In this document: piece after piece, positions 35,663 through 45,029 of the stretch
Numbering within the stretch: position 1 is the stretch's first letter
Layout: the number at the start of each line of letters is the position of its first letter
Assembly: GCF_000233455.1 (NCBI RefSeq)
Contig: NZ_JH376421.1
Location: forward strand, 331,021 to 395,020
Direction: 5' to 3'
DNA length: 64,000 bases
Origin: [Clostridium] citroniae WAL-17108
Lineage (GTDB): Bacteria > Bacillota > Clostridia > Lachnospirales > Lachnospiraceae
Notes under the pieces: model-generated
Databases searched by the model: none
What the model saw: only the letters and a program-made list of their open reading frames with translations
What the model was told of the DNA's origin: nothing
Program-made: the position numbers and the translations under genes

Positions 35663-35723
35663 CATATGAATTATTGTTCATATGTTTATATCTACATTAT
35701 ATGCTCAAATCAAAAAATGTCAA
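35663..35723 (-). promoter_or_regulatory. Promoter and ArsR-type operator of the metal-export operon
   Basis: On the minus strand TTGACA (35718-35723), 16 bases, TATAAT (35696-35701). Downstream, CATATGAA (35663-35670) and TTCATATG (35677-35684) form an 8-base inverted repeat with 6-base spacer, the shape of SmtB/CadC operators, placed over the start of transcription. Confidence 0.75.
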
Positions 35724-35754
35724 CCCTAAATTTTAAATAGCCGGAAACTTTTTA

Positions 35755-35801
35755 AAGCAAAAAATCATCCCATGGTTCCTTTTTTGGAACCATGGGATGA
35801 T
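35755..35801 (-). terminator. Terminator of the TrmO gene
   Basis: A perfect 16-base inverted repeat (arms 35764-35779 and 35786-35801, core CATCCCATGGTTCC) with a 6-base loop, followed on the minus strand by a T run. It lies between the divergently promoted ArsR operon and the end of the TrmO gene. Confidence 0.85.
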
Positions 35802-35838
35802 CCCACGATGCGGCTATCCTGTTTTACCTGGATCCATA

Positions 35839-36315
35839 CTAAAAATTAAATACCAGCTCCCAGTCAAACTCCCCCGACTCCTCCAGACTTGACGGCCAGT
35901 TGCCGCACCATCCGGGCACAGCCGGGTCCTGGACACGGTCCAGACTGGGGGTATAGGGCTTAATGTCAAGTACAGGTGTACCGTCATTGGCGTCAATATA
36001 TGCGATCCGTATCACACCTGCCTCATAGTCAATAGAAAGCACCTCCACTGCGGTGAGGGCAATGGGATTGGGGCGTATGGGGGAGCGGGTTGCAAAGATA
36101 CCCATTGTCTCCGGCGCGCCCTTGTAGGGCTGGGGAGTCTCCAGCACGCTGCGCATCTCCTCATTGTCAGAATCGCTGAACCACCAGAGTACGTTCAGAT
36201 GGCTGAATCCATCCAGGGCTTTCAGGGCAGCGGTCAGCTTCTGATCCAGCTGGATCCACATCTCCTCCCCCCTGACCCTGATCCTCCCAATGGGATTAAC
36301 ATAGTATTTCTCCAT
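35839..36315 (-). CDS. trmO: tRNA N6-threonylcarbamoyladenosine methyltransferase (TrmO/TsaA family)
   Basis: A 158-residue beta-barrel SAM-dependent enzyme. YYVNPIGRIRVRGEEMWIQL, LDGFSHLNVLWWF, GIFATRSPIRPNPIALTAVEVL and LDIKPYTPSLD are the family blocks. TrmO methylates t6A at position 37 of ANN-decoding tRNAs. Many Firmicutes members are annotated this way without direct proof, and some have a C-terminal extension absent here. The start at 36315 follows AGGAGG; an in-frame ATG ten codons upstream has no site. Confidence 0.8.
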   Translation of the reverse strand: MEKYYVNPIGRIRVRGEEMWIQLDQKLTAALKALDGFSHLNVLWWFSDSDNEEMRSVLETPQPYKGAPETMGIFATRSPIRPNPIALTAVEVLSIDYEAGVIRIAYIDANDGTPVLDIKPYTPSLDRVQDPAVPGWCGNWPSSLEESGEFDWELVFNF

Positions 36316-36424
36316 ATCACATTCCTCCTGATCTTTATTGTGCACGATCGGGGTTTCCGAGAGTGCACGATTCTTGCCTGTGATGCCAGTGTATACCCTG
36401 ACACCATGTGAGAGTCAAGAATGA

Positions 36425-37240
36425 TCAGCGTTTTTCCAGAGGAATCTGGATTTCTGTGAGATAATCCTGTGGATCCGTCTCATTCCAGGGCCCCCGGTGG
36501 ACGGTCTGACGGCTCTGTCCTGTCATCCGGTACTGGTTGTGCTCCTGGATCCATGACGCAAACCCGCGGTAGGCGCCGGAAATGTTCTCAAAGGGACCGC
36601 GGACCATGATGCCGGCCATATAGGGAACCGCCTCCACCATCCGGTATGTAAACCCTTCCCCATCCTCCCCCAGTTCAGGGACAGGCGCACATATTTCCAT
36701 GTCCACATCCCGCTCCCGGTAATCCATGTCATGGTAGATGGTAAAGGTGTGATCTGATATGGAAATGCCATGTTTCCCCGCATACAGTGACATTTCCTCC
36801 CACAGCATCCCTTCCCCATAGTAGTCAGGCATCACCCGGCGAAGGGAGAGTACCCTGCAGCAGGGAACCGCCTTGATGGAAACATTGTAGTTCACCGAAA
36901 TGGTATTTTTGAAAAGGTCCCTCTCAGCCTGTTCAATATCAAGGAGTCTGGTCTGCTCCGCCCTGATCCTATCCTGAGTCTCCAGGCGTTTTTGCTCCAA
37001 CAGATCCAAAATAAACGTCTGATCCCAATGCTCCAGCGCCTCCCTGATACGGGAAACGCCAAACCCCAGATCCCTCAGAAACAGAATGCGGTTCAGGGAC
37101 GGGATCTGATCCGCGGAATACAGCCTGTAATCCGTAAAGGGGTCTGTCTGTTCCGGCTTCAGCAGTCCCTCCTGATCATAGTAGCGCAGCATACGTACGG
37201 ATACCTGCGTGAGCTTTGAGAATTCACCTATCCTGAACAT
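36425..37240 (-). CDS. MerR-family regulator with GyrI-like ligand domain (BmrR type)
   Basis: A 271-residue protein: MerR helix-turn-helix (FRIGEFSKLTQVSVRMLRYYDQEGLL, residues 1-70), a coiled linker (ILDLLEQKRLETQDRIRAEQTRLLDIEQAE), then a GyrI-like effector domain (EGFTYRMVEAVPYMAGIMVRGPF). Such proteins bind amphipathic drugs or dyes and activate efflux genes; no pump lies next to it. ATG at 37240 has AGAAGGG at good spacing. In-frame codons further upstream run through the 15-base repeats and would encode repeated RKGSC; this is probably untranslated. Confidence 0.85.
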   Translation of the reverse strand: MFRIGEFSKLTQVSVRMLRYYDQEGLLKPEQTDPFTDYRLYSADQIPSLNRILFLRDLGFGVSRIREALEHWDQTFILDLLEQKRLETQDRIRAEQTRLLDIEQAERDLFKNTISVNYNVSIKAVPCCRVLSLRRVMPDYYGEGMLWEEMSLYAGKHGISISDHTFTIYHDMDYRERDVDMEICAPVPELGEDGEGFTYRMVEAVPYMAGIMVRGPFENISGAYRGFASWIQEHNQYRMTGQSRQTVHRGPWNETDPQDYLTEIQIPLEKR

Positions 37241-37260
37241 TTGATCCATCCCTTCTGAAC

Positions 37261-37335
37261 ATGATCCTTTTTGACATAATCCTTTCCGACATGATCCTTT
37301 CCGACATGATCCTTTCCGACATGATCCCTTCCGTC
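37261..37335 (-). repeat. Five 15-base tandem repeats in the MerR leader
   Basis: Units at 37261, 37276, 37291, 37306 and 37321, consensus ATGATCCTTTCCGAC, with the outer copies diverged. They lie between the M42 gene stop and the MerR start. The unit length is a multiple of three and the minus-strand frame through them is open. Confidence 0.9.
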
Positions 37336-37392
37336 CCTGTACCGCAAAAAAGCGGCCGGATTCCCAAACGCCCTGCCGGCAAAACACCGGCT

Positions 37393-38550
37393 TTACAAGC
37401 CGCGCCCCAGTATATCCTTTCGCATCAAAAGATCGATCCTGTGGCTGTCCAGGCCGCGGATTACCTCCACTGCCATCTTTACCGCAGCTTGCACATCCCC
37501 TGCTGCGCAGAAATTGTAATGGCTGTGTACATATCGGCTGGGGATTCCCAGCACCAGTGTGGGGACCGCCCTGCCCGCCAGGCTGATCTTCCCGGCATTG
37601 GTGCTTCCGCCCCTTCTCACCGTATCCTGGTATGGTATTTCCAACGTATCCCCCAATTCATGGGCATACCTGAGAAAGGCCGGATTGGTGATATAGCTTT
37701 TGTCCATGCACCGGATCTGCACACCTGCTCCCAGGACTCCCTGGGCCTTTTCCTTCCCATAATAAAAGTCATCGGCCGGAGAACCCTCAAACACAATGGC
37801 CAGATCCGGCTGCACCCTGGCCGAGGTCACGGTTGCTCCTCTCATGCCCACTTCCTCCTGGGCCGCAAAGGCCCCTACCACGTCCACTGCCGGTTCCTGT
37901 TCCAGTTTCCGTATCTCCTCCATGGTGTGGATGATACAGGCACAGCCCATACGGTTGTCAAAGGCTTTGCCAAAGCACATCCCATGTTCCCGGTCGTACT
38001 CAAACCCCACTTCAGGCGCCGCAGGGTCCCCGACCCGGATTCCGTACTGCTCCTGCACCTGGGCTCGGCTGGAGGCCCCCACATCAATATAAAGCTCCTG
38101 AATATCCAGGGGCGCATTCTTCTCTTTCTCCGTCATAAAGTGCACGGGCCTGGACGTAATGATACCCCTCACCTTTTTCCCGCTTTCCGTGCGTATGAGC
38201 ACGGTGTGGGCGGGCAAACTGGCCAGGTCCATGCCGCCCAGCATGATCATGTTCAGCAGACCATTATCCATGATCCCCTGGACCATAAAGCCGCACTCAT
38301 CCGTATGGGCATCCAGCATGATCACCGGTTTTTTCCTGTCCGCAGGCACCCGGCCTGTATTATTCAGGTTTATGTTATCCTGATCCGTGGAGTCCCGGTC
38401 CGCCAGCCAGGCATATACATTGTTCATGGCATCGTTTGCAACGTTCATACCCCGGCAGTATTTACCAATCACTTCCACAACTTCCTCTTCAAATCCACTG
38501 GGGCCAAATGCACCGGTCAGGTCCCTTAACATGTCAATATTCAGCTTCAT
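37393..38550 (-). CDS. M42-family metallo-aminopeptidase
   Basis: A 385-residue di-metal aminopeptidase (glutamyl aminopeptidase/PepA-of-lactococci/TET type). LTGAFGPSGFEEEV at the N-terminus, MLDAHTDECGFMV, GKAFDNRMGCA, AAQEEVGMRGA and RRGGSTNAGKI carry the metal ligands and catalytic Glu. It would trim peptides imported by the Opp-type transporter. It overlaps the isoaspartyl-dipeptidase gene by 17 bases. Confidence 0.92.
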   Translation of the reverse strand: MKLNIDMLRDLTGAFGPSGFEEEVVEVIGKYCRGMNVANDAMNNVYAWLADRDSTDQDNINLNNTGRVPADRKKPVIMLDAHTDECGFMVQGIMDNGLLNMIMLGGMDLASLPAHTVLIRTESGKKVRGIITSRPVHFMTEKEKNAPLDIQELYIDVGASSRAQVQEQYGIRVGDPAAPEVGFEYDREHGMCFGKAFDNRMGCACIIHTMEEIRKLEQEPAVDVVGAFAAQEEVGMRGATVTSARVQPDLAIVFEGSPADDFYYGKEKAQGVLGAGVQIRCMDKSYITNPAFLRYAHELGDTLEIPYQDTVRRGGSTNAGKISLAGRAVPTLVLGIPSRYVHSHYNFCAAGDVQAAVKMAVEVIRGLDSHRIDLLMRKDILGRGL

Positions 38551-39706
38551 AAGTCCCCTTCTTCTTTAAGTTTCCTTCCGCCATCATGACCTTACCGCCG
38601 GCCATCACCGTATCCAGGGTCATATCCGGACGGATCAAAAGCAGATCGGCATCCGCCCCCGGGGCAATGCATCCCTTTCTTGGATACATCTCCAGGGCTT
38701 TTGCCACATTGGATGTAAAGAAAGGAAGGGCTTCCGATAAGTCCATTTTACCTTGGATCACCAGATACTTCAACTGCCGGTACATATTTCCCACATCCGT
38801 GACCCCGATCTCCTTCAAATGCCCGTATCCGTCATAGCTGGACCAGCTGCCCTGGCCGTCCGAACTGAAGGTGATGCGGTCCATGGGAACCTCCTGGCTC
38901 CTGGCCTCCTTAAGGATCCCCATCACCCGTCCCGTGCCCAGCCGGCCGTCCTGTATCCGTTCTCCGCCCTCGCAGGTTATGTCTATGTATCCGCCCATTT
39001 TTGCCAGTCTGAATCCGGACTGCAAAAGCTCAGGCGTCCTGGACATATGGGTGGGACGGAATGTCTTCACCGGTATATCCGTCCGCTCCAGGGCCTCAAA
39101 CACCTGGTCCAGGCGGCGCTCCCCATCGCCCATGTGAAGTACGATAAATCCAGGTTTCCCGCTGATCATTCCCGCGGTGCGCACATCGCTGGCAAGACGG
39201 ATCAGCTCCTCTGTGGAAATATTAGGCGCCCTGTGGTCAGAGAGCGCCAGCTTCAGGCCAAGGATCTCGTCCACAAACACAATATCCTTTTTCACACTGC
39301 CAGTGATCGTGGGGGAGGGATAACCATAGGCTCCGCACAGGGCAAACGCCGTAACTCCCTCCTCCTTTAACCCCTTGGCCTTTGCAACCAGGCTCTCAAT
39401 ACTCCTGGTCATATCATCTGTTCCCAAAAGTCCCAGGACCGTGGTGATGCCCGCCCGGATCAGCGCGGACAGCTGCACCTCCGGCGTCCTGGTATGGAAA
39501 CTTCCCTCACCGCCTCCGCCAATGATATGCTCATGCTGGTCGATCAGACCTGGTGTCAGAAAATATCCCCTGGCATCGATCTCGCTGCAGCCGCTGCCCC
39601 CTTCCAGATGGTCACCCACCGCCTCTATGCGGCCGCCGCACACCAGTACATCATTTACTCCCATGTATCCGGGGCTGTACACATCGGCCTGTCTAAATAT
39701 TATCAT
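38534..39706 (-). CDS. iadA: Isoaspartyl dipeptidase (beta-aspartyl-peptidase)
   Basis: A 390-residue amidohydrolase-superfamily enzyme. GLIDQHEHIIGGGGEGSFHTRTPEV and KLALSDHRAPN are diagnostic for IadA; VLHMGDGERR, RPTHMSR and TFSSDGQGSW complete the active site. It hydrolyses beta-Asp-X dipeptides that arise from damaged proteins or from bacterial peptidoglycan and peptide turnover. It sits in the peptide-import operon. The start follows GAAGGAGAGG. Confidence 0.94.
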   Translation of the reverse strand: MIIFRQADVYSPGYMGVNDVLVCGGRIEAVGDHLEGGSGCSEIDARGYFLTPGLIDQHEHIIGGGGEGSFHTRTPEVQLSALIRAGITTVLGLLGTDDMTRSIESLVAKAKGLKEEGVTAFALCGAYGYPSPTITGSVKKDIVFVDEILGLKLALSDHRAPNISTEELIRLASDVRTAGMISGKPGFIVLHMGDGERRLDQVFEALERTDIPVKTFRPTHMSRTPELLQSGFRLAKMGGYIDITCEGGERIQDGRLGTGRVMGILKEARSQEVPMDRITFSSDGQGSWSSYDGYGHLKEIGVTDVGNMYRQLKYLVIQGKMDLSEALPFFTSNVAKALEMYPRKGCIAPGADADLLLIRPDMTLDTVMAGGKVMMAEGNLKKKGTYEAEY

Positions 39707-39729
39707 GATTCCTCTCCTTCAAGTATCCT

Positions 39730-40935
39730 CTATTCTTTTCCATAAAAAGCAGGGACAATTTCTTTATGATACGCGATGCTCTCTTCCCTAAGTTTCCCAT
39801 CCGTCAGGATATCAAACGCAGTCATGGCCAGACCTTCGGCGCCCAGGATGCAGATCTCATCTGCTCTTGGCTCCGCTGCAACCCTTGCATATTCAGTGGA
39901 ATGGGCTTCAATGGATGCATCGTCCGTAATGGACAGATAGTCATGGATAGCAGGGATACGTATGGATACATTGCCTATATCCGAGGATCCGAACAGCTCT
40001 CCCGGTTTCGGGCAGCACATGCTGATCCCCAGCTCTCCCATGTTTTCCTTAAACGCCTTGCACAACGGCAGACATGGATAACGCTCCGCGTAAATGGGTT
40101 CTGTCTCGATTTCAGCCGCAGCGCCGGTCAGGTCCTGCGCCCGCCTGATGCATCCCTTGATCATGCCGATCAGCTCATCAGCCCTTTTCATGGTCTCGGC
40201 CCGGATGCAGAACTCACACTTGGAAAACTCCGGAATAATATTTCCCGCTGTCCCGCCTTCCAGTATCACGCCGTTTACATTGTCCTGCACTCCAAAGGTG
40301 GGGCGGATCATATCGATCTGGTTAAACACACTGATAGCCGCGCTCAGAGCATTGATACCCGCGGATGGAACAGAGGAGTGGGCCGACTTTCCGCGAAAGG
40401 AAACCGTAATGGAGCCCGAGGCCCTTCCTCCCCGGTTAATATAGTTGCGCTCCACACCGCCTCCTGTGGGATGCATCATCAGGGCAAACTCCACCCCGTC
40501 AAATCCGCCCCGTTCCAGCATCAGCACCTTCCCGGCTCCGCCTTCCTCCGCCGGTGTGCCTAAAAGCCAGATCTCACCGTCATACTGATCCATCTTGGAC
40601 GCCATGCCCAAAAATGCTCCTACCGCGCAGGCGGCTATGACGTTGTGGCCGCACCCATGGCCCACACCCCTGAGGGCGTCATATTCAGCCAGGAATGCCA
40701 CCACCGGTCCCTTTCCCCTGCCTTTTTTCACTGCACGGAAGGAGGTAGGGATTTCACAATAGTTTCGCTCTATTTCCACTCCCTGTGTTTTCAAATACGT
40801 CTCTATGGCGTCCACTGCCTTATATTCCTGAAATCCGATCTCCGGATGCCTGTGGATCTCATGGGAAAGTCCGATCAGGCCTTCCTCCAGCCCATGGATC
40901 CGATCCGCGATCTCCTTTTTTTCCCTGGATAACAT
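39730..40935 (-). CDS. M20D-family amidohydrolase/peptidase (AbgB-like)
   Basis: A 401-residue zinc hydrolase. HEIHRHPEIGFQEYKAVDAI, FLAEYDALRGVGHGCGHNVIAACAVGA and TPAEEGGAGKVLML are the metal motifs of the M20D group, which removes N-acyl groups or splits dipeptide-like amides such as aminobenzoyl-glutamate. ATG at 40935 follows AGAGGA; the longer open frame upstream overlaps the transporter gene region and has no site. Likely a processing step for imported peptides. Confidence 0.88.
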   Translation of the reverse strand: MLSREKKEIADRIHGLEEGLIGLSHEIHRHPEIGFQEYKAVDAIETYLKTQGVEIERNYCEIPTSFRAVKKGRGKGPVVAFLAEYDALRGVGHGCGHNVIAACAVGAFLGMASKMDQYDGEIWLLGTPAEEGGAGKVLMLERGGFDGVEFALMMHPTGGGVERNYINRGGRASGSITVSFRGKSAHSSVPSAGINALSAAISVFNQIDMIRPTFGVQDNVNGVILEGGTAGNIIPEFSKCEFCIRAETMKRADELIGMIKGCIRRAQDLTGAAAEIETEPIYAERYPCLPLCKAFKENMGELGISMCCPKPGELFGSSDIGNVSIRIPAIHDYLSITDDASIEAHSTEYARVAAEPRADEICILGAEGLAMTAFDILTDGKLREESIAYHKEIVPAFYGKE

Positions 40936-41002
40936 TTTATTTTCCTCTTTTCCTGTCTCTATTTTCAGCCGCGTCAAATAGTCCGCCACGGTACATGACC
41001 CG

Positions 41003-42001
41003 TCAAAGTATATGGCAGGCGGCCTGATGCCCGGGTTCGATTTCCCTGAGTTCCGGGTGTTCCCTGCGGCACCGCTCTGTGGCATAGGGGCAGCGTTCGC
41101 AGAAAAAGCACCCTTTGGGCAGGTTTACAGGGCTGGGAATCTCTCCGGTGGCGTCAATATGCTCCACCAATGGTTTCTCCCCAACGGTGGGAACCGCTGA
41201 GAACAACACCTTTGTATAGGGATGCAGCGGGTTCTGGAACAAGGTCTGCTTATTCCCCACTTCCACCAGGGCGCCCAGGTACATAACGCCCAGACGGTCG
41301 CTGATGTGGCGCACCACGGAAAGGTCATGGGCAATGAACAGGCATGAGAAATGGAACTCATCCTTCAGGTCCATGAGAAGGTTAAGGATCTGGGCCTGGA
41401 TGGATACATCCAGGGCAGATACCGGTTCATCCGCAATAATAAACTCCGGCTTAACAGCCAGCGCCCTGGCAATTCCAATGCGCTGTCTCTGGCCGCCGGA
41501 AAACTGATGGGGGTATCTGCCGGCCTGTTCAGGGCGGAGCCCCACCCGGTTCAGGATGTTCATGCACTGCTCCCTGGCATCACTCTTGTCTTTTGCAACC
41601 CCGTGGAACAACATGGGTTCCATAATAATATCCTCTACCCTCTGCCTTGGGTTCAGCGAGGCATAGGGATCCTGGAAGATCATCTGCATGCTTTTTCTGT
41701 ATGGGAGAAGCTCCCTGGGGCTCAGATGGCTGATATCCTCACCCTTGTACAGCACCTGGCCCCCTGAGGGTTCCAGAAGGCGGATGATGGTCCTGGCAGT
41801 GGTGGATTTGCCGCATCCGCTCTCCCCCACCAGGCTGAACACCTCGCCCTTTTCAATCTGGAAGTTCACCTTGTTTACCGCGTGGACCACCTTGTCCTCT
41901 TTTATGATCTTTCCCTTTTCAACCCTGAGGGACTGAAGAAGGCCTTTTGTCATATGAAACTCCTGGCTTAAATCTTTTACTTCAATCAATGGCTCCATCA
42001 T
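41003..42001 (-). CDS. Oligo/dipeptide ABC transporter ATPase (OppF/DppF)
   Basis: A 332-residue ATPase with Walker A GESGCGKST, the signature FSGGQRQRIGIARAL, Walker B IADEPVSALD, and the C-terminal oligopeptide domain with the Cys cluster CFFCERCPYATERC that can hold an Fe-S cluster. The start is coupled to the OppD stop. Confidence 0.94.
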   Translation of the reverse strand: MMEPLIEVKDLSQEFHMTKGLLQSLRVEKGKIIKEDKVVHAVNKVNFQIEKGEVFSLVGESGCGKSTTARTIIRLLEPSGGQVLYKGEDISHLSPRELLPYRKSMQMIFQDPYASLNPRQRVEDIIMEPMLFHGVAKDKSDAREQCMNILNRVGLRPEQAGRYPHQFSGGQRQRIGIARALAVKPEFIIADEPVSALDVSIQAQILNLLMDLKDEFHFSCLFIAHDLSVVRHISDRLGVMYLGALVEVGNKQTLFQNPLHPYTKVLFSAVPTVGEKPLVEHIDATGEIPSPVNLPKGCFFCERCPYATERCRREHPELREIEPGHQAACHIL

Positions 42002-43002
42002 TTCCCCTCCTCTTTCCCTGTTTTATCTTTTACCAGTGGAAAATGACAGGCAGCCATATGGTCCGGGCCGACCCGCTTCATCTCCGGTTGTTTATGCAGG
42101 CAGATTTCCTGGCAGTATTTGCACCTGGGAGCAAAATAGCACCCTTCCGGCAGTTCAAACATATTGGGCACCATGCCCGGGATATAATCCAGACGGTCCC
42201 TGTCCTCCCACAGTTTGGGAATGGAATTTAACAGTCCCTCGGTGTAGGGGTGGGCGTTATAAGAAATAATATCCTGTGTGGTTCCTGTCTCCACCAGCTT
42301 GCCGCAGTACATGACATTGATCCTGTCCACCATCTGGGACACCACTGCCAGATCATGGGTGATCAGGATCAAAGCAGTATTGTGCTCCTTTACAAGCTTT
42401 CTCATCAGCTTCAAGATCTGTTCCTGAATGGTAACATCCAGGGCCGTGGTGGGCTCATCCGCGATCAGCAGCTTGGGATTGGTGGCCAGGGCAATGGCAA
42501 TGATAACCCTCTGCCTCATACCGCCTGAGAACTGGTTGGGATATTCCTTTAACCGCTCCTCAGGATTGGGTATGCCCACTGAGGACAACAGTTCCAGGCA
42601 CCTGGCCCTGCGCTGGGCCGCATTCATCTGGGGTTCATGAAGGATCAGAACCTCCTCCATCTGCCTCTGAATGGTATACAGGGGGTTTAAGGACGTCATA
42701 GGATCCTGGAACACCATGGAAATATCCTTGCCCCTGATCTTTGTCATGTCACGCTCACTGGCATGGCTTAGATCCTTGTCACCGAACATGATATGGTCCG
42801 CCTTGACCACGCCCGGTTCCTCCACCAGCTTCAGGATGGAAAAACTGGTGACGGATTTACCGCTTCCGGATTCACCTACGATTCCCAGGATTTCCCCCTC
42901 CCTCAGGGTAAAACTCACATCATCCACGGCCTTGACCACTCCCTTAAATGTATGGAAGTAGGTTTTCAGGCCTTTTATATCCAGTAATATTTTATTTTCC
43001 AT
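41998..43002 (-). CDS. Oligo/dipeptide ABC transporter ATPase (OppD/DppD)
   Basis: A 334-residue ATPase: Walker A GESGSGKSV, FSGGMRQRVIIAIAL, LIADEPTTALD, and a C-terminal PEGCYFAPRCKYCQEIC Cys-rich segment. Start chosen at ATG 43002; a GTG three codons earlier is possible. It pairs with OppF. Confidence 0.94.
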   Translation of the reverse strand: MENKILLDIKGLKTYFHTFKGVVKAVDDVSFTLREGEILGIVGESGSGKSVTSFSILKLVEEPGVVKADHIMFGDKDLSHASERDMTKIRGKDISMVFQDPMTSLNPLYTIQRQMEEVLILHEPQMNAAQRRARCLELLSSVGIPNPEERLKEYPNQFSGGMRQRVIIAIALATNPKLLIADEPTTALDVTIQEQILKLMRKLVKEHNTALILITHDLAVVSQMVDRINVMYCGKLVETGTTQDIISYNAHPYTEGLLNSIPKLWEDRDRLDYIPGMVPNMFELPEGCYFAPRCKYCQEICLHKQPEMKRVGPDHMAACHFPLVKDKTGKEEGK

Positions 43003-43016
43003 TACAGCCACCTCGC

Positions 43017-43925
43017 TTATTTCAGATTGGGGTTCAACTCATCTCTTAGGAAATCCCCCAGCAGATTGATGCCGAACACGATGAGCATGATGTAAAGGCC
43101 CGGAAATACGGAAGCCCACCACAGCCCTGAGAAGAGCACGTCAAATCCTGTCTTAACCAGCAGTCCCAGGGATGGCTGGGTAATGGGCACGCCTACGCCA
43201 AGAAAGCTTAAGGTCGCCTCTGTCAGGATAAAGTTACCAATCTGAATGGTGGCAAGGACGATAATGGAATTGACCACATTGGGCAGCACGTGTTTTATGA
43301 TGATGATGCGGCCCGGAAGGCCGATAGTCCTGGCCGCTTCCACGTACTCCATCTTTTTTACGGACAATGTCTCACCCCGGACCGTTCTGGCATAAGTCAC
43401 CCATCCCACCATGGTGAGGGCAATCAAAAGCTTGCCCACGCCCCTGCCGAACACGGACATGATAAAGAGGGCGATTAACATGGAGGGGAAGGACAGCTGG
43501 ATATCCGCGATCCTCATGATCACGGCATCCACTTTTCCACCAAAATAACCTGCGATCAGTCCCAGGGTAGTACCGATACAGCAGGAAGCAGCCATGCCCA
43601 CCAGACCGATCATAATAGAGCTTGCACTTCCGTAAATGATGGCGCTGAGGATATCCCTTCCCTGTTCATCTGTTCCCAGCAGGAAGGACATCTTTCCCCC
43701 GTCCAGCCAAAAAGGCGGCAGGTAGGAATCGGACAAATTGATCTGTGTCAGGTCATATGGATTCTGAGGCGCCAGGAACCGTCCCACCACGGCTGTGAGG
43801 ATGGCGATCAGAACCAGAATACTGCCGATGATGGCAGGAATATTGTGTTTATAATGGAAGAAAAACTCTGAACTTAAAAAGCTTTTCCACCAGCCTGTCT
43901 TTTCTGCGCGTACTTCGTTTTCCAT
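43017..43925 (-). CDS. Oligo/dipeptide ABC transporter permease (OppC/DppC)
   Basis: A 302-residue permease with the cytosolic N-terminal segment typical of OppC, then LGTDEQGRDILSAIIYGSASS and the coupling motif EAARTIGLPGRIIIIKHVLPN. GGTGATGAC precedes the start. Confidence 0.93.
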   Translation of the reverse strand: MENEVRAEKTGWWKSFLSSEFFFHYKHNIPAIIGSILVLIAILTAVVGRFLAPQNPYDLTQINLSDSYLPPFWLDGGKMSFLLGTDEQGRDILSAIIYGSASSIMIGLVGMAASCCIGTTLGLIAGYFGGKVDAVIMRIADIQLSFPSMLIALFIMSVFGRGVGKLLIALTMVGWVTYARTVRGETLSVKKMEYVEAARTIGLPGRIIIIKHVLPNVVNSIIVLATIQIGNFILTEATLSFLGVGVPITQPSLGLLVKTGFDVLFSGLWWASVFPGLYIMLIVFGINLLGDFLRDELNPNLK

Positions 43926-43929
43926 GTCA

Positions 43930-44895
43930 TCACCTCAATTCAATTCTGGGATCGATCAATGTATACAACAGATCCACTACAAAGTTTAATACCACAAACA
44001 TACAGGCTGCGGCCATGAGATAGGCCACGATAATAGGCCTGTCTGATTTGTTGATGGCGTCAATGAGCAGCTTTCCCATGCCGGGCCATGCGAAAATGGT
44101 TTCCGTGATGGTTGTAAAAGCAATCATATTCCCCAGATCCATACCAAATATGGTAACCACCGGGATCAGGGCATTCTTTAAGGCATGCCCAAAAAGCAGT
44201 GTTCTGGACGACACGCCCTTGGCCCTTGCAAATTTAATGTAGTCCTGGCGCATGTTCTCCAGAATGCCGGATCTGGTAAGGCGCAGGGTGGTGGCCACAT
44301 TGGTGATGGCCAGGGTAATGGCCGGGAGGATAATGAACCTGATCCCGCCCGGGGCAAAAATACTTAAGTTCACCCCCAGCACATCCACCGTACCGCCCCT
44401 GCCCGAAGCAGGCAGCTTGCCCAGGGTGACCGCAAATATGTAGATCATCATCATACCCACCCAGAAGGATGGAAGGGAAATGCCCAGTATGGAACCGGAC
44501 ATGATGATCTTGCTGCTGGCCCTCTTTGGATACGCTCCCGCGTAAACGCCCAGAGGAATCGCGATCACAAGCACTAAAAGGGCTGCTATGGCAACCAGCT
44601 CCATGGTTGCGGGCATACGCTCCAGGATAAGACCCATGGCAGGTTTGCCGTAGGTATAGGACTTACCGAAGTTTCCATGAAGCACATCTTTTAGGAAAAT
44701 GGCGTACTGCACAGGAAGAGGCTTGTCAAGCCCCAGCCTGGCACGGGCCGACTCAACCTGTTCCATAGTTGCATTTTCAGGCACCAGCATATCCACGGGG
44801 TCGCCGATAAAATTGGTCAGCATGAATACCAGTATGGAAACCACAAACAGAACCACTATCATCTGTACAAATCGTTTTACTATATATTTTAACAC
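43930..44895 (-). CDS. Oligo/dipeptide ABC transporter permease (OppB/DppB)
   Basis: A 321-residue permease starting MLKYIVKRFVQMIVVLFVVS, with LGLDKPLPVQY and the coupling loop FARAKGVSSRTLLFGHALKNALIP. It uses GTG as start codon after GAGGTGAAACAGA. Confidence 0.93.
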   Translation of the reverse strand: MLKYIVKRFVQMIVVLFVVSILVFMLTNFIGDPVDMLVPENATMEQVESARARLGLDKPLPVQYAIFLKDVLHGNFGKSYTYGKPAMGLILERMPATMELVAIAALLVLVIAIPLGVYAGAYPKRASSKIIMSGSILGISLPSFWVGMMMIYIFAVTLGKLPASGRGGTVDVLGVNLSIFAPGGIRFIILPAITLAITNVATTLRLTRSGILENMRQDYIKFARAKGVSSRTLLFGHALKNALIPVVTIFGMDLGNMIAFTTITETIFAWPGMGKLLIDAINKSDRPIIVAYLMAAACMFVVLNFVVDLLYTLIDPRIELR

Positions 44896-44935
44896 TCTGT
44901 TTCACCTCGTTCTTAGCTATACCTTGCCGGATTGT

Positions 44936-44990
44936 AAAAAAGGGAACTGCCGCAAAGGTATTCCTCTCCCTGTTTTGCAGCAGTCCCTTT
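44936..44990 (-). terminator. Internal terminator after the peptide-binding-protein gene
   Basis: AAAGGGA-CTGC-GCAAA (44939-44956) pairs with TTTGC-GCAG-TCCCTTT (44974-44990). On the minus strand it is followed by a T run. It lies between binding-protein and OppB genes, so it should lower transporter expression relative to the binding protein. Confidence 0.75.
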
Positions 44991-45029
44991 GGCAGGCATA
45001 ATTCCGCCCTATATCAGGCGTATTACGCC

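Noticed and set aside
37261..37335. CRISPR-like array
   Set aside because: The repeats are 15-base tandem units without spacers, and no cas genes are nearby.
37261..38529. Long open frame (over 400 codons) on the plus strand
   Set aside because: It lies opposite the M42 peptidase gene, has no ribosome site, begins in the 15-base repeats and shows no recognisable domain; the minus-strand protein has all family motifs.
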